A stretch of 64,000 bases of DNA from Pegea sp. RAD2-039. Taxonomy: Eukaryota; Chordata; Thaliacea; Salpida; Salpidae. A program made the position numbers and the translations under genes. Positions 24,680-36,500 of this stretch are shown here, one piece after another (the stretch's first letter is position 1; each line of letters begins with the position of its first letter). The notes under the pieces are model-generated. The model saw only the letters and a list, made by a program, of their open reading frames with translations, was not told the origin of the DNA and did no database searches. Where the stretch lies: contig JAQGEQ010000061.1 in the NCBI GenBank assembly GCA_034620365.1, positions 431,025-495,024 on the forward strand, read 5' to 3'.

Positions 24680-25470
24680 TCTATGCAGGTGATGTCAAAT
24701 ATTTTAGTACTAAGTTAGCTACTCTCTAATCTATTTGGAGTTTACAAACCCAGAGCTTCATTTATTCAATGTTATCTGTAAAACGCGTGGCTACAAGCTA
24801 CAAATTCAAATGCTCTTATAGCAACTATGGTGTAATGGATAAAATTATAAAGATTAAGTAGAGTTTTGCACGAACACTCTATCACAATACAGTGTGTAGA
24901 GCTTCGAAATTCATACCGTCCACCATCTCAAGCCTCCTAGCAGCTGGATTACAGGCGCACGCCACAACGCTAATAAATTTAAGCTAGCTACTAACTAATG
25001 CTTTGACCTCTTAATAAATAAACCATCAAGTCTAACCCATCACCATCTGAATTTTATCTAAACAGTAATGAATTTTTTTTAATTTAGTAAAGACTTGGGC
25101 ATCCTAATCTTTTACGATTTAAAATAGGTTTACCACTTAAATTATTTGTTCAGAATTATTTCAGTTGCTTCATACCAAATTCTCATATCTTTTCAGACCT
25201 AAAATGTTTGGACACTGTTGAAACTTTTCATTACATACATTCGTCCCAAGTTAGAATTTAACTCTTCCGTATGGAATCCTCACCTTGAAGAAGATATGTG
25301 GCATATCCTTTTCTTCATACATAGACCATATTTATAAGCTTAATATTAAATCCTTGCAATATTACCAACTTGTTTCTGACTTCGTACAACTATTTAAAAC
25401 TATTCATGATTTTTTTCATTTTAGATTACTAATAAAAATCTTTCATACGTTTTCAAAGATTTGTTATTAA
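24680..25470 (+). mobile_element. Decayed LINE reverse-transcriptase C-terminal fragment
   Basis: Frame-shifted remnants of a CR1/Jockey-type reverse transcriptase, diverged from the array family. A YADD-like remnant (YAGDVKYF) lies at about 24685, DLGI near 25090, then FITYIRPKLEFNSSVWNPHL at about 25225-25285 and a thumb-like segment (LFKTIHDFF) to about 25425. The order matches the array LINE. It is interrupted at 24850-24970 by a 7SL-like sequence on the opposite strand. No intact frame remains. Confidence 0.7.
24850..24970 (-). ncRNA. 7SL/SRP RNA Alu-domain-like sequence (probable truncated copy or SINE)
   Basis: Read on the minus strand from 24970, it gives GCGTTGTGGCGTGCGCCTGT, then AATCCAGC, CTAGGAGGCTTGAG and, further on, a GTGTTCGTGC block. 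This follows the 5' Alu domain of SRP RNA: the loop sequences, the UGUAAUCC U-turn, the GGAGGCUGAG helix and the region around CGGGUGUCCGCAC. The stretch also acts as a pol III A-box region (TGGCGTGCGCC). Past about 24850 I find no S domain: the conserved GGAGCAGG-type helix-8 sequence is missing within the next 250 nt. It is therefore most likely a truncated SRP RNA pseudogene or a 7SL-derived SINE, inserted in a decayed LINE. Confidence 0.6.
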
Positions 25471-26808
25471 ACATTAGCCGTCTAAGTAACTTTAATAGCA
25501 CTTGAATAATAGTTTTTTCTATAGAATTGTTTAAAAAAATATGATTTAAGTAAATTTGTTAAAAATCGAATTATGATGTAGCCAATGTTTTTGTTGTCTC
25601 TACTTATTCCTTACTTTTAATTCCTAACTTAAATTTATTGCCTCTGCAATGTTTCCAGTTTTTCTGCATTAGTTATTTTTAACTATGAAACTTAGGACCT
25701 TTCCATTATCTTCCTGCGACCATATATTTTTTTTCGTTGTAAGAGCTTTGTAAGAATTTGTCATCTGCAGTGTTGCATTGAATAAAGTAAATGAATAAAG
25801 TAATACAAAACTATTTTACCCTTTAAATTAGTAATATTTGGTACAAGCTTTCAAAATCAAAGGAAAAGTTGATATTAAAGTTGCAAATTTAGAATAAATT
25901 AAGGAAATTACTTATGATTGCAATTGAAATATAAATTTGTAACTTTCAATTCTTTTGATGAATATATTCTAGATATCTATAACAGCATTATATTTAAAAA
26001 GCTACGACTATATAAAAGTTGTATCAATTACTATTTCAAGCTTCTTTTGTATCTTGAATAAAACTAGTAGTTTGTACTTCATCAATAAATGGTTTTTCAT
26101 GAGTCTTTAAGCCTCAATTATTTTATAACTAAATAGAAAAAAATGTGATCTTGAAGTTTTAAATGTAAACATTTAAGATGCAAAGATAGTACTGCAATTC
26201 GTACAGTTGATAATGATAAGTCTGCTTATTAATAAGTTTAGTAATTTAATAAGTTGTGCTTAAGTTATGTTGTTAATCATCATTTTTACTATATCCATAG
26301 CCTTATACATAATTTTAATTGCCTTACAAGAAAGAGAATGTAAATCAAAAATATATTTAAATATCTATCAAAAGGAAAGTCATGTAGCGTCCTCTTGAGG
26401 TATCAAGAACAGTTTTAAAGGGGGTAATAAATTGTAATCATTGGTTTGATCAACAAAATCTTCAACTTAAAGTGATAGATAATTTAACAAGCTTTTAATC
26501 TATTTTAATTATTTTTTTTGTTTTTTCACAAATGTTTTTCATCAAAGATATATTTTAATTGTTTTATTTAACAATTAAGAAAGATCCTAAACTAGTTCAC
26601 AGTTTTAAAACTTTGCATCAATCAAAATGGCTAGAAGTTGCTGATATAAAGTGAGAAACATACTTAATTTCATTTATTAGCAATGTTTTCAATTAGAGAT
26701 TATTCTAGAATTTTTTTTTACTATTTCAAATTAATGATTGAGAAAATGTTTTTCAGTCAATATAAGTTGATTAGCGTGGATATAATAAATTAGTTTAGTT
26801 CCTTGTAG
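25471..26808. other. Intergenic, no gene seen
   Basis: AT-rich, with short frames only and no recognised repeat. Confidence 0.55.
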
Positions 26809-27240
26809 TTTGAAAGCGACTTCATATAAAAATCCAGGTAAAAGGGCCCCTGTGAGTCTGATTAATGACAACACTACTAGGAGATGGAAAACTCCGAATC
26901 TAAAGCCGGAGTTGGAGCGCGTAGCAGTTCGTTACTGTACTTAGTGTCGTTCTGGCAGCTCTTGCGATGCCAACCGGGCGTAACCGCATCAGTCCATCTG
27001 TTCTGCTACATAACCTCGCTATACATAAATGTGAAGAGCGGAATTCTGCTGCATGGGCAACAACTGGATCTCCATAACTTTTTCCCTGGCACATATATGC
27101 ATGGCATGTATATATACATGACCGAAGCGGACCAAACAACTGAATTAGTCACAGATAGTTATGGTAAAAAATATGAAGTTCATTTTTTGGAAAGAATCAA
27201 GATATAAATATTTTGTTAGGTTTGCTTGGTCGCTTTCAAA
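26809..27240. mobile_element. About 430-bp element with 12-bp terminal inverted repeats (MITE-like)
   Basis: TTTGAAAGCGAC at 26809-26820 is matched by its exact reverse complement ending at 27240. The core, 26850-27110, is clearly richer in GC than its surroundings and aligns with a block found once per array unit (39690-39940, 46420-46690, 55540-55800). Shared blocks include AGTCTG-TTAATG, AACTCCGAAT, TCGTTCTGGCAGCTC and TGCATGGGCAACAACT. A 107-codon plus-strand frame crosses it but is not kept in the other copies, so I do not call it a gene. No clear target-site duplication was seen. The array copies lack the terminal repeats, so the core may be a SINE or other repeat trapped between chance inverted repeats. 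Confidence 0.5.
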
Positions 27241-27401
27241 ACACTTAACTATGACATCATAATACTATATTGTTACAAATAGTTATTGAAAAACATCTTA
27301 AAATCATTTAATTATTTTAGAAATCAATGTACAGTCAGTTTTGTTTTTATAACCGTGAGCTCATTTTTTTGTAACTTGTGTTGTAAATATAAAAAGTCCT
27401 A
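27241..27401. promoter_or_regulatory. TPPP copy 1 upstream region
   Basis: Only about 160 bp separate the MITE-like element from the TPPP start codon, so the promoter or 5' UTR of copy 1 must lie here or overlap the element. No defined motif is visible. Confidence 0.3.
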
Positions 27402-28512
27402 ATGGCTAATATGGTAGATCTTCAAGCTACGTATACAAAGTATATGAAATATGGTGATGCTAGCTCCAGTGGTATGACTAGTAAAAACTTTGCCAAGGTA
27501 AGCTGCTAGAAGTTTGACACTTTGAGCAAACTTTAGTTGCTTATATCATAGTAAAATTGTTTTTTTTTTATATCATATATACTGCATTATATATCAAAAT
27601 ACTATATACTACATTACTGCTGTTTGTCATCTTAGATATTTATTTACTGGTAATAATTTATCAATTGATAACAATAATAATTTGTTGCTTTAAATAACTA
27701 CAAATCATCTACTTTCAATCAATTTTCATTTTTTTAACCTCTTTAGAGATAACTATCTTTAAAGATATTTAATAGTAAATTTAATTTCTTAGCTCTGCAA
27801 AGAATGTAAAATCTTAGGCTGGAAAAAATTGACACAAACCGATATTGATATGGAATTTGCAAGAAAGTAAACAAATTTCTATACTTAGCATGCTTTTAAG
27901 TTTATCAGATCATCAGTCTTTCATTGAAATTAAGTTATTTATTTTTAAATAAGCATAAAAAATAAATTTAAACCAGTGAGTCAATTAGAAATATTTTTAT
28001 TAGAATTAAAAAAGGGAGTAAAATGAGCTTTGAGGATTTTAAAGAAGTCTTAATGGCATTGGCTGCTAAAAAGAGTGAAGTTCCTGATGCTTTATTCGGA
28101 ATGGTAGCCGGCCAATCACCAGCTAGCGCTCACTCTGTTTGTATCCTATTTATAATAATAAACAAATTTTAATCTTTCTTTTTTATCATTAGAAAGTTAG
28201 TGATACTGTTGCAAGATTGACTGATGCCTCCAAATACACTGGAAGTCACAAGGAAAGATTTGATTCAAGTGGAAAAGGAAAAGGTAAAGCTTAAATAAAA
28301 GCCGATTTTTATTTTTCTTTCTGATGAACTTTAATTATCATTTTGTTGATTTTCTCATCAATTTCTTACACTAATCAAATTCATTTTTATTTGTTCAAAA
28401 TTAAGAAATAAATTTGTTTTTAGGCCTTGATGGTCGAGCAGATAGAGCTGAAAACAGTGGCTATGTTGGAAACTATAAAGGTCAAAATACTTATGATAAA
28501 AAAGAGCATTGA
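27402..28512 (+). CDS. Tubulin polymerization-promoting protein family member (p25-alpha), copy 1
   Basis: Binds and bundles microtubules; family members also occur in cilia and sperm flagella. Five exons: 27402-27497, 27793-27866, 28004-28136, 28193-28283 and 28424-28512, giving 160 aa. The p25-alpha domain spans nearly all of it: [20 protein letters not shown] (exons 1-2), [12 protein letters not shown] (exon 3), then the family signature [20 protein letters not shown] and the C-terminal SGYVGNYKG. It lacks the long disordered N-terminus of vertebrate TPPP1, as TPPP3 and many invertebrate proteins do. A second in-frame ATG lies three codons on (27411) and lines up with the start of copy 2, so either may be used. 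It is arranged tail to tail with copy 2. An AATAAA at 28587-28592 follows the stop. Confidence 0.95.
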
Positions 28513-28586
28513 ATGTTTTATTCATCACTACAACTGCCATGAAAAAGAATGTTTTGGTTGCAGTTATTAATTGATATGTGTGTAAT

Positions 28587-28592
28587 AATAAA
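28587..28592 (+). terminator. Poly(A) signal of TPPP copy 1
   Basis: AATAAA 75 nt after the stop codon. Confidence 0.65.
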
Positions 28593-28899
28593 AGCAAAAT
28601 AATTGAAAATGAACAGATTTCCCATTTTTGATTTTGCAAGTTTTGAGTTTAGGATGATTCAAATAATCAAAACTTTTATTTAATATTCGTCATTAGAAAA
28701 AAGTTAAACTGAATTTATCAAACTGTTAATTACTCGAAGGAAAACTTTACTGAAGCTTCAGGATAAACTTCTGTTTCAACTTTTCTCTAATAACTTCAAC
28801 TCCATCTTAAAAAAAAAACTTTCTATCTGCTGTTATCACCTCACATATAATTACTCTCAATCTTTAACAAGCTATCACTGCTAACAGAAATAATTATAC

Positions 28900-29190
28900 C
28901 AGATGACCAAGTATGATACAGTTTCTTGATACTGGCTGTTGCTATATGACTCATCAAAACTCTCATAAAAGCGACAGATTTCTACGAACTAACCCAACAA
29001 GTAGCCAACTGATTATATCGGAGATAGCAATCAAATAGACATCAGAGGCACGTGCAAAAACCAATTATTTTGAGAGGCTTACATTCTTAGATTCTAAGCT
29101 CCGAGCTTGATAGTAGTCAGCATGCTACTCAAGAAAGTAAGCCTTTCTCAGAATATTATAAAACATTTAAGACGGTTACACCATACATAT
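28900..29190 (+). mobile_element. Decayed Ty1/copia-like protease fragment (tentative)
   Basis: Translations in two frames resemble the copia protease: FLDTGCCYMTHQNSH (active-site D-T-G followed by the typical MTH) at about 28922, then a segment like IGDSNQIDIRGTCK at about 29020 and VSMLLKKVSLS at about 29115. The order and spacing fit, but the stretch is frameshifted and has stops. It lies between the two TPPP genes. Confidence 0.4.
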
Positions 29191-29571
29191 AGAAAAAAAC
29201 TATATTTGAATGTTTGTACTTGGCATGTTGGAAATGTAAACTAATCAATTACTAAGGTTTGACTTAAAGTTGCTTGTAAAAGCTCATCAAAATCCATTAA
29301 TCTATTTATAAGATAAATTAAAATGTCTTTTACAACAAGTTGCAATTTTCTAATCAATTAGTTTGCGGTGAAATTAATTTTGTTTATTTAGAAAAATTGT
29401 TATTTCTATAAGTTTCATGTGTTGTTAAAACCTTTCATTGAATTTCTTCTGTCCAACTATAACTGTTATGTTCATTAATTTAAGAAAAAACCTTACTTTA
29501 TTTTAATCATTTGTAATATTGTACCTAATGATAAAGCCTTGATGAAAGTTATATCAGAGTTAAAACATCAA
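29191..29571. other. Intergenic between the convergent TPPP genes
   Basis: AT-rich; no gene seen. Confidence 0.5.
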
Positions 29572-29577
29572 TTTATT
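29572..29577 (-). terminator. Poly(A) signal of TPPP copy 2
   Basis: AATAAA on the minus strand, about 85 nt past the stop. Another AATAAA overlaps the stop codon itself. Confidence 0.55.
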
Positions 29578-29661
29578 TGAAAGAAAAGATGTCATCAATA
29601 GAAAATCGTTTCATGAAAATTATTTGAAAGATATAAGTTGAAAATATTTGTCATGTGATTT

Positions 29662-30831
29662 TTATTTCTTGTATGAACCCTCGCCTTTGTAATTTCCAAC
29701 ATACCCACTGTTGTCGGCTTTGTTAACGCGACCATCTAAACCTAAAAAGCAATAACTTCAAGTTATAAATGAAGATCAAACAACTTTTGAATTGTTCAGA
29801 AATGAAAGCTAAGATTTAGAAGAAATATTTTGTGATACTGAAATATATTTTACCTTTTCCTTTACCATCGGCATCAAATCTTTCTTTATGACTTCCAGTA
29901 TATTGGGATGAATCAGTCATCTTTGAGACGTTTCCAGTTTTAGAAATTTTCTTTTAATAATTGAAAAGATTAATATAGCAAATATTCTATGCAAATTACT
30001 TACAGTTCCAGCTGTAACTGGTTCCTTTCCAATCACCATTGCAAACAAGACATCTGCATTTTCTTCTTTCTTCTTTACCGCCAAGCCGTTCAACACCAAC
30101 TTAAACTCGTTAAAACTCATCTTACTACCTTTCTTGATCCTGGCAAAATCTTATATGTCAGTAATTGAAATTAAATCTATTTTGTAATCATTAAAAAACT
30201 TCTTTAAAATGTTTTAATTCCGATACGATCAAATTGTTTCTAGTAACGTCAACGAGATATTAGTTTCAATATATTTTTAAAATTTAGTAGCTGAAACTGA
30301 AAAGTTTATCTCTAGCAATCTCAAAAATGTGCATCTTCTTACTTCTACCATTTCTTAACCTCACATAAGCTTAAGATAAGTTAAATGGGCGGTCGACATT
30401 TATCATCAATAAATTTTTGTTTTAGAGCAAATAGTATTCAGTAAAAGTATAAGTTTCTAGAAATTTCATAAAGCTACTTAGAATTACTTTTTTGCAAATT
30501 CCATATCGATATCAGTTTGAGTGAGTTTTTTCCACCCTAAAATTTTGCAATCCTTACAAAGCTGAAAATAAAAAGCATGAACAAGCAACTGTATTAAATC
30601 GTATAAGATGAAAAGCTTGTTAAAAATTATGATCAATATTTTTTTTCTAATTTTGATAACTTTTTTAAGATGAAAGCCAATACTAAGATAAACAAAATTA
30701 TTTATATAATTTTTTACCAAAAATATTGGGCTTACTTTTGAAAAGTTTTTACCAGTCATTCCTGTAGCTTTAGAATCACCATATTTCATAAACTTTTTGA
30801 AAGTTTCTTCAACTTGGTTCAAATCAACCAT
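29662..30831 (-). CDS. Tubulin polymerization-promoting protein family member (p25-alpha), copy 2
   Basis: Paralogue of the gene at 27402, also 160 aa. Exons are 30831-30736, 30561-30488, 30139-30004, 29950-29854 and 29741-29662, with the same intron phases (0, 2, 0, 1) as copy 1; both observations show a local inverted duplication of a whole gene. Conserved parts: [39 protein letters not shown], the signature [19 protein letters not shown] and the end SGYVGNYKG. The proteins have drifted most in exon 3 and the exon 3-4 border, and copy 2 is shorter at the C-terminus, where copy 1 ends TYDKKEH. This supports two expressed, diverged genes. GTTGCC/GCTAGCAAC-type motifs lie 0.6-1.5 kb upstream. 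Confidence 0.95.
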
Positions 30832-33586
30832 CTTATATCAAATCAATTGTTATATTAGTAACTTAATTCCTGAATTTAATTTTCAAAATGATTGAGCTTA
30901 AGTTCTTAACTTTTGTCCCATTTTACTTGTTTAAATGCAAACTTGGATATTTTCATCTTATTTACAACGATGATATCATTTTATCGCCTCAATTACTATT
31001 GCTATCACTTGAATCAAACTATTTTAAAACTACTGTCTGACTTTATATCTTACTTCTGATCACAATAAGTTGAAAATTTGAAGTATAACTTCTGTAAAAC
31101 TTTAAACGATAAAATACTTTTTTTAAATTAACTTTTGAGTAAATATCAATATTACAAACACACCCTACCAAGTCAACTTCACTCAAAACTTTCTACTAAA
31201 GTTGTCATGGCACATCAATTTTTCATGAAACTTTTTCACTTAAACAAATAGAAAAGCGCAATGTGTGACGTCAAGAAGACTGCCTGAAAAGTATTTGCTT
31301 TTATCTAAGCTGGCTGAATTATCATTAGCTATTGAATGCTTCACTATTACCAAAATCCGAGCAAACGAATTAAAACAAAAATCGAGACATTAAGAAAACT
31401 GTTGCTAGCAGCAACTTTCATATATCCTAGCAACCAAGAATTGTCATCATTAGTTTTTTTGTTCAAATATTTCTGTTTTCTTAATGCCTAACAAGTTTAT
31501 TATCTTGGTCTTTAATTATCTAGGTCTGCTGATGACGTCATAGACGTCAAAGTCTAGAGTTAAAAAGATTTTCTCCTAATTATAGGCGAATGATCTTCTT
31601 TTTTATCTGTAGTATTTGATTTTGAAAGTAACTAGCTTCAACTTTCTTGAATGTATCAATAGGTAAACTTTCTAAAACATCTTATCAAATAAAGTTTGAA
31701 TAAATTTTGAAGTAAATTTTTAAACATTAAATTTCTGGAGTTAGCTGAAGATATCTTTAGATAATCTTATCAGAAAAAAACTAATTTTACATCAGTTCTA
31801 TTTTTACCTTAAGCCCTTCACAACTGATTTGCTTTGAGAAAACTCGAAAAAGATCAAATTAAATTGTACAATACTCGAAAAGAGAGAAAAAAGATGAAAG
31901 TTGTCACTAAGCCCTTTCAACTTGATCAAATACAAAAATTGCGTTGTGAAAATGACTGCTGTCATGGCAACAAGTGAAGGTTCGGGTTGAACTGGTTGTA
32001 ACTTCTTCTCGAACGGCTTGTGCAAATTATATTCTAGTTTTCACAAAAAAAAAAATTATTTTTAAGGGATTTGCTGAAAGCGCTATTGATGAAAACGAAT
32101 TTTGAACACATTTTAATCTGTCCAAGCTATCATGATAGAAACTATTTCAAAATTGTAAGTCTTTTGTTAAATTAATTACCTATTTGAGTCATAAAACTAC
32201 TTGAAGAAAATACAATCATATTAATTAGCTAGAAAGTAAACTTTAATTCATTTAATTGAAAAGTTTCTGTTTAAATTCGAATCATCGCTATGGCAACAAG
32301 TTTCTACTTTCATTGAAAAGTTTGAAAATTTGAATTAAACAAATATATTTCATTTTACATTTTATCATAAGATTACTTTATACATAATTATCGATAATCA
32401 AGCTAAACAATAAACTTGAATTTTCTGTAGGAATGCTAAAAAGAAAAGAATTTGAAGGAAAATCGATTCCTAGTGACGAAATATCATGATAACTTAATTT
32501 CATTCTGTTTTGTATTTGTAATGAAACTTTTAATTTTTAGTTCTCCGTTTAACTGATTAAGTTTTAACAATATTTGCCATAGAATTTTGTAATTTGTCTA
32601 ATTGCAGTAATAAATCATTGAATAATCAAAATTCTGGTTAAATTCTTCATTTTTATGAAAAAATGATCAATTCACGAAAGAAAAAAAATGTTTTGTAAAA
32701 TTTAAGTTTATTATTTCATGTTTACACCGTTTATAATACAAATTTTATCTTTTCATTTATTTATCTCTAAATTTTACATTTTGAAATCCAGTTGAACGTT
32801 ATAAAGTTATAAGCTTACTTATATTTATAAAATTTATTTTTTCAGTTGAAATTTATAAATCAAACTTGTTGTAAAAATTATTCAATTATGTATTGATCAT
32901 TTTCAAAGTTTTTTTACATCAATCACTTTTATTGCTCCCTAACTGTACTTCCTGTAAAGCTAGTTAACGGCCTCAAACTTTCGATAAACATATCAATATT
33001 TTTGCAGCTGTAACCAATGAATCCGTTTCACTTTTTCCTACGAAACATTTTTTCATATGAGTCTCTTGCTTGTTACAGACAATTTTTATCATTATCAGCC
33101 TCGTGTTAGCTACTTTTTATAAACTGTTATGGCTAATGTGTTTCATTGTGTGATAGCTATTGAAAATCTACTGCTACATTGGTTATAAGTAAAAATTAAT
33201 CTTTATATTTTTTCTATTATTTATATTTAGTGCTTAGTTTCAAAATGAGAGATTAATATATTATTAATCAAATATCTTTAAGGTTTTTATGATATTTTAA
33301 ATGGTATATTTTGTTACTAATTAGTTACTCAATCATTTATTAAAGATGATACAGAGTTTGAACAAATATCTAAAGTTTGATACCAATGATATTTAGTGAA
33401 ATGGCAGATCTTTGTAACTTTTTGAGACCTTATAAATTATTTTTCAAATGATTAACTTTAGGACTTTAAGGTTTAAAAATATTTAGTAGAGCTCATTTTC
33501 AAATTCTTTTAAATTTTTTTATATATCTCTTCTTGTAGGTCTTTAATTAGTGACTTAATATTCTATTTAGTAGATTGAAATTAAAA
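30832..33586. other. Intergenic between TPPP copy 2 and the DIPK2-like gene
   Basis: Divergent upstream regions of both genes. No coding sequence is recognised. It holds a cluster of X-box-like motifs at 31395-32300, listed separately. Confidence 0.5.
31395..31435. promoter_or_regulatory. X-box-like (RFX) motif pair upstream of TPPP copy 2
   Basis: GTTGCTAGCAGCAAC is an inverted repeat of GTTGCT with a 3-bp centre, and CCTAGCAACC follows within 20 bp. Both resemble RFX half-sites. Weaker GGCAAC-type sites occur at about 31975 and 32290. RFX factors control ciliary genes in animals and TPPPs are microtubule/cilia proteins, which makes the placement suggestive only. Confidence 0.35.
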
Positions 33587-36500
33587 ATGTGCACCCTGCT
33601 TGATCGCCCATTTCAAAAATGCATCCAAGTGGTGTCTTTGTTTGTGATTTTTTTTGCATTATGGGTCTTTACAACCTCACTATTTTATCTGAAGTTTAAT
33701 TCGAGTGTCAAAGAGTTTGAAGCTAAGGTGTTAGACTCTAATTATACTGGTAAGTTTATCTAGCTTTCAAAATCAAGTTTGTTAAAAAACGATTGATACA
33801 AAATGAAAATGTTGTCGATTTAATTAAAAATTGAAGCATATTACTACTGAGGTTTAATTATGATTGTCCTGTAGTTCAGAAAATTAGATGAAAAACTTGA
33901 CAAAGCTTATGTGTTAACAAAAATTTGAATATAGAGTAGAGAAAGAAGCAAATTTACCGCTTTTTAATAATTTGTTATAGAACGAAATAATATCATTGTA
34001 TTCAATGAAACGAATTTTTTGTCAACTATAAGTTTTGTAAAATAAAATATTATCTTAAAATCGATCAAATTGTTCTTAGTATTATAGATATGTTGTATGT
34101 TGAATATATAATTATGATGTATACATCAGAAATATATTTTACTGCAGTAGTAAATGTGTCGTCAAGTTATTTTGGCGCCTTCTGCATTACTAGTTTAGCC
34201 TGTCGTCGTTTATTCAGCCGTTGCTTACCATCATTATTAGCCACTTTTTACGATTGAATAGCGTTATCAAAAAGATCACCAACTTTAAACAACTTTTATA
34301 TAAAGAAGTTTTTATACTTGTATGAGTGTAGTTAAGAGGATTCACTTTTTAGTTTAATTATTTTGTTTATTAACAAGATTTATTCATTATTTTAACTCAC
34401 AACTAATCAGTTAGATACTATGTTTAAAGATTATTATCTTGGAAGTATGATTCAACTTGCTGTTGTCATCACAGGCTATCAAAACTTAAAAGTTTAATAA
34501 AGAGTATTGAACCAAATTTCAAAATTTAATTATAAAGAGTTTACTTTAAAAAAAATTCTTTTTTTCATGGACAATGAAACTTAAATAAACCAACTTTTTG
34601 TAATTCATATTTTTTCTTACTGGGTTCTTATACCTTTACATTTTTCCAGGGAAAGAGATATGCGGAGATCTTGGGTGTTTTGGAACTGATTTATGCCTGG
34701 AATATATGAAAATAAAAGACAAAAGTTTTAAATTTCGTATTATACCTCTCTCACTTACACGTGGTTTGTTTTTATTAATTGTTTTAACTTTTACACATCC
34801 ACCAACAATTTCTTGAGTATCCTAAGTTTTTGAATATCAAATCTTTTCATTGCTGTTTACTCCAACTAAAAAAACTCAAACAACTTCTTCTCAACAACAG
34901 CTTCATTCAAAACTTAATCAGCATGAAAAAATAGTTAATTTAAAGTCAAATTTTTGTATTTATTCTAAAAATCGAATGAAGCTGTATCGTAACCCCAAAA
35001 AATACTTTTAATAGAATCTGGATTCATTAAAGCTCAAGGAAAGATTTACAGCTCTGAAATAAAAGGGAAAATATATGACTTCATGCTGCTATCAGATCAA
35101 ACTCAACCGACTAAACCTTCAAGCAGAGCCTCAAATTTATTCAACCAGTGCAGAATAGAATCAGAACTCTGTAAACAGTTCAAAGTTGACAAATGCGATG
35201 TTAGAGGTGTTATTAGACTTTGGTTCGAATACAATCTACCTCATAAAGGTATGTTTTAAATTTTATATTGTGTCTTATCATTATTTTGCAATGCTTCGGC
35301 GATAAGTTTTAGATTTCTCAAGCTATTTAGTACCATGCTTGTACAAATACAGTTAGCTTCTGGTTACAACACGCACATAATTGTTCTGACTCAGTAACTA
35401 AAGCTTTTTTGAATTTATCAATTTATCCTAGAAATTGTGTTGCTGATTTTAAATAAGGAATCAGACTTCCAACAATCTTACAATATTCTATTACCGACAA
35501 TAATCGTTTTACTTAATAAGAAAAAAAAATGTTATTAATAGTTTAAACTTACAAGCAGCTAATTGGTAAAAGGATATATTTCATAAAAGGATAACTTTAA
35601 AACTTATTTAAAAATTAATCATAATCTGCAAAATTTTTTATTACAACAACTACTTTAATATTTACAGGAAGACTTGATGCTAAAACACTAAAAAATCTCA
35701 ATCCAGCTTTTAGATGTGCTAGTGATCGACTTGGTGATACAATTTTGATGCGGTCATCACCTCCAAAATCATCCATCTTACTTGAACATTACACTCTAAA
35801 AGAACAAATGAATTTGTACTTGACTGCACTTATTTATCCTAGAACTATAATACAGGTTCATAAAACTAAAATCAAAATCTATAACAAGACGTCTAACTGC
35901 TTAGTGATGAGTTAAGTTTGTTTCTTTTTTCTAGAAAACGTTTTCTGCTGAAGAAGGATGGTCGGTACCTAGCCATCTTGGAAGTTGTAATTTGGCTTTT
36001 GTACAAGAGAGCACTAAATATTTTAAAAATATGTCATATATTTTTAATCAGTCTTGGAAATTACGAGTAGACATTGCTATTCAGGTATATATTTAAAAAG
36101 ACTTTACAATTTAAAGTTATTCTAAGAAAGCAATAAGAGATGTAAACGTTTTACTAACTGCTGAAGTTTTAGTTTTTAGAAATGGCTCACAAGTATACTG
36201 AAAACAAAGATAAGATTCATCTTATGATGCACAAAACTAGTACCGAAGATTACATGGTTTCCAATACAATGAAATTGATGGCTATTAAACCAGAGAAACT
36301 TATTCCATTTGATGTTGAAAGTAATCATTTATTAGTTTTTACTTCATATAATTTCCTACTTTTCAACTTGCTTGGCTTACTAATAAGTAGTGATTGAAAA
36401 AACTAGTTGTAGTTGACTAGAGTAGACTTTGCTGTCATAATTCGATCTAAAGTGATCCGAACGCTCATAGAGTAAAATATTTTAAGTAAAAGTTAGTTGG

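Noticed and set aside
24850-24985. Human Alu contamination
   Set aside because: The match is to the 7SL-like core only, is diverged and is embedded in local AT-rich LINE remnant, without Alu's right arm; contamination would be nearly identical over about 300 bp.
26884-27207. 107-codon plus-strand frame
   Set aside because: It lies in the dispersed repeat, and the frame is not kept in the three array copies.
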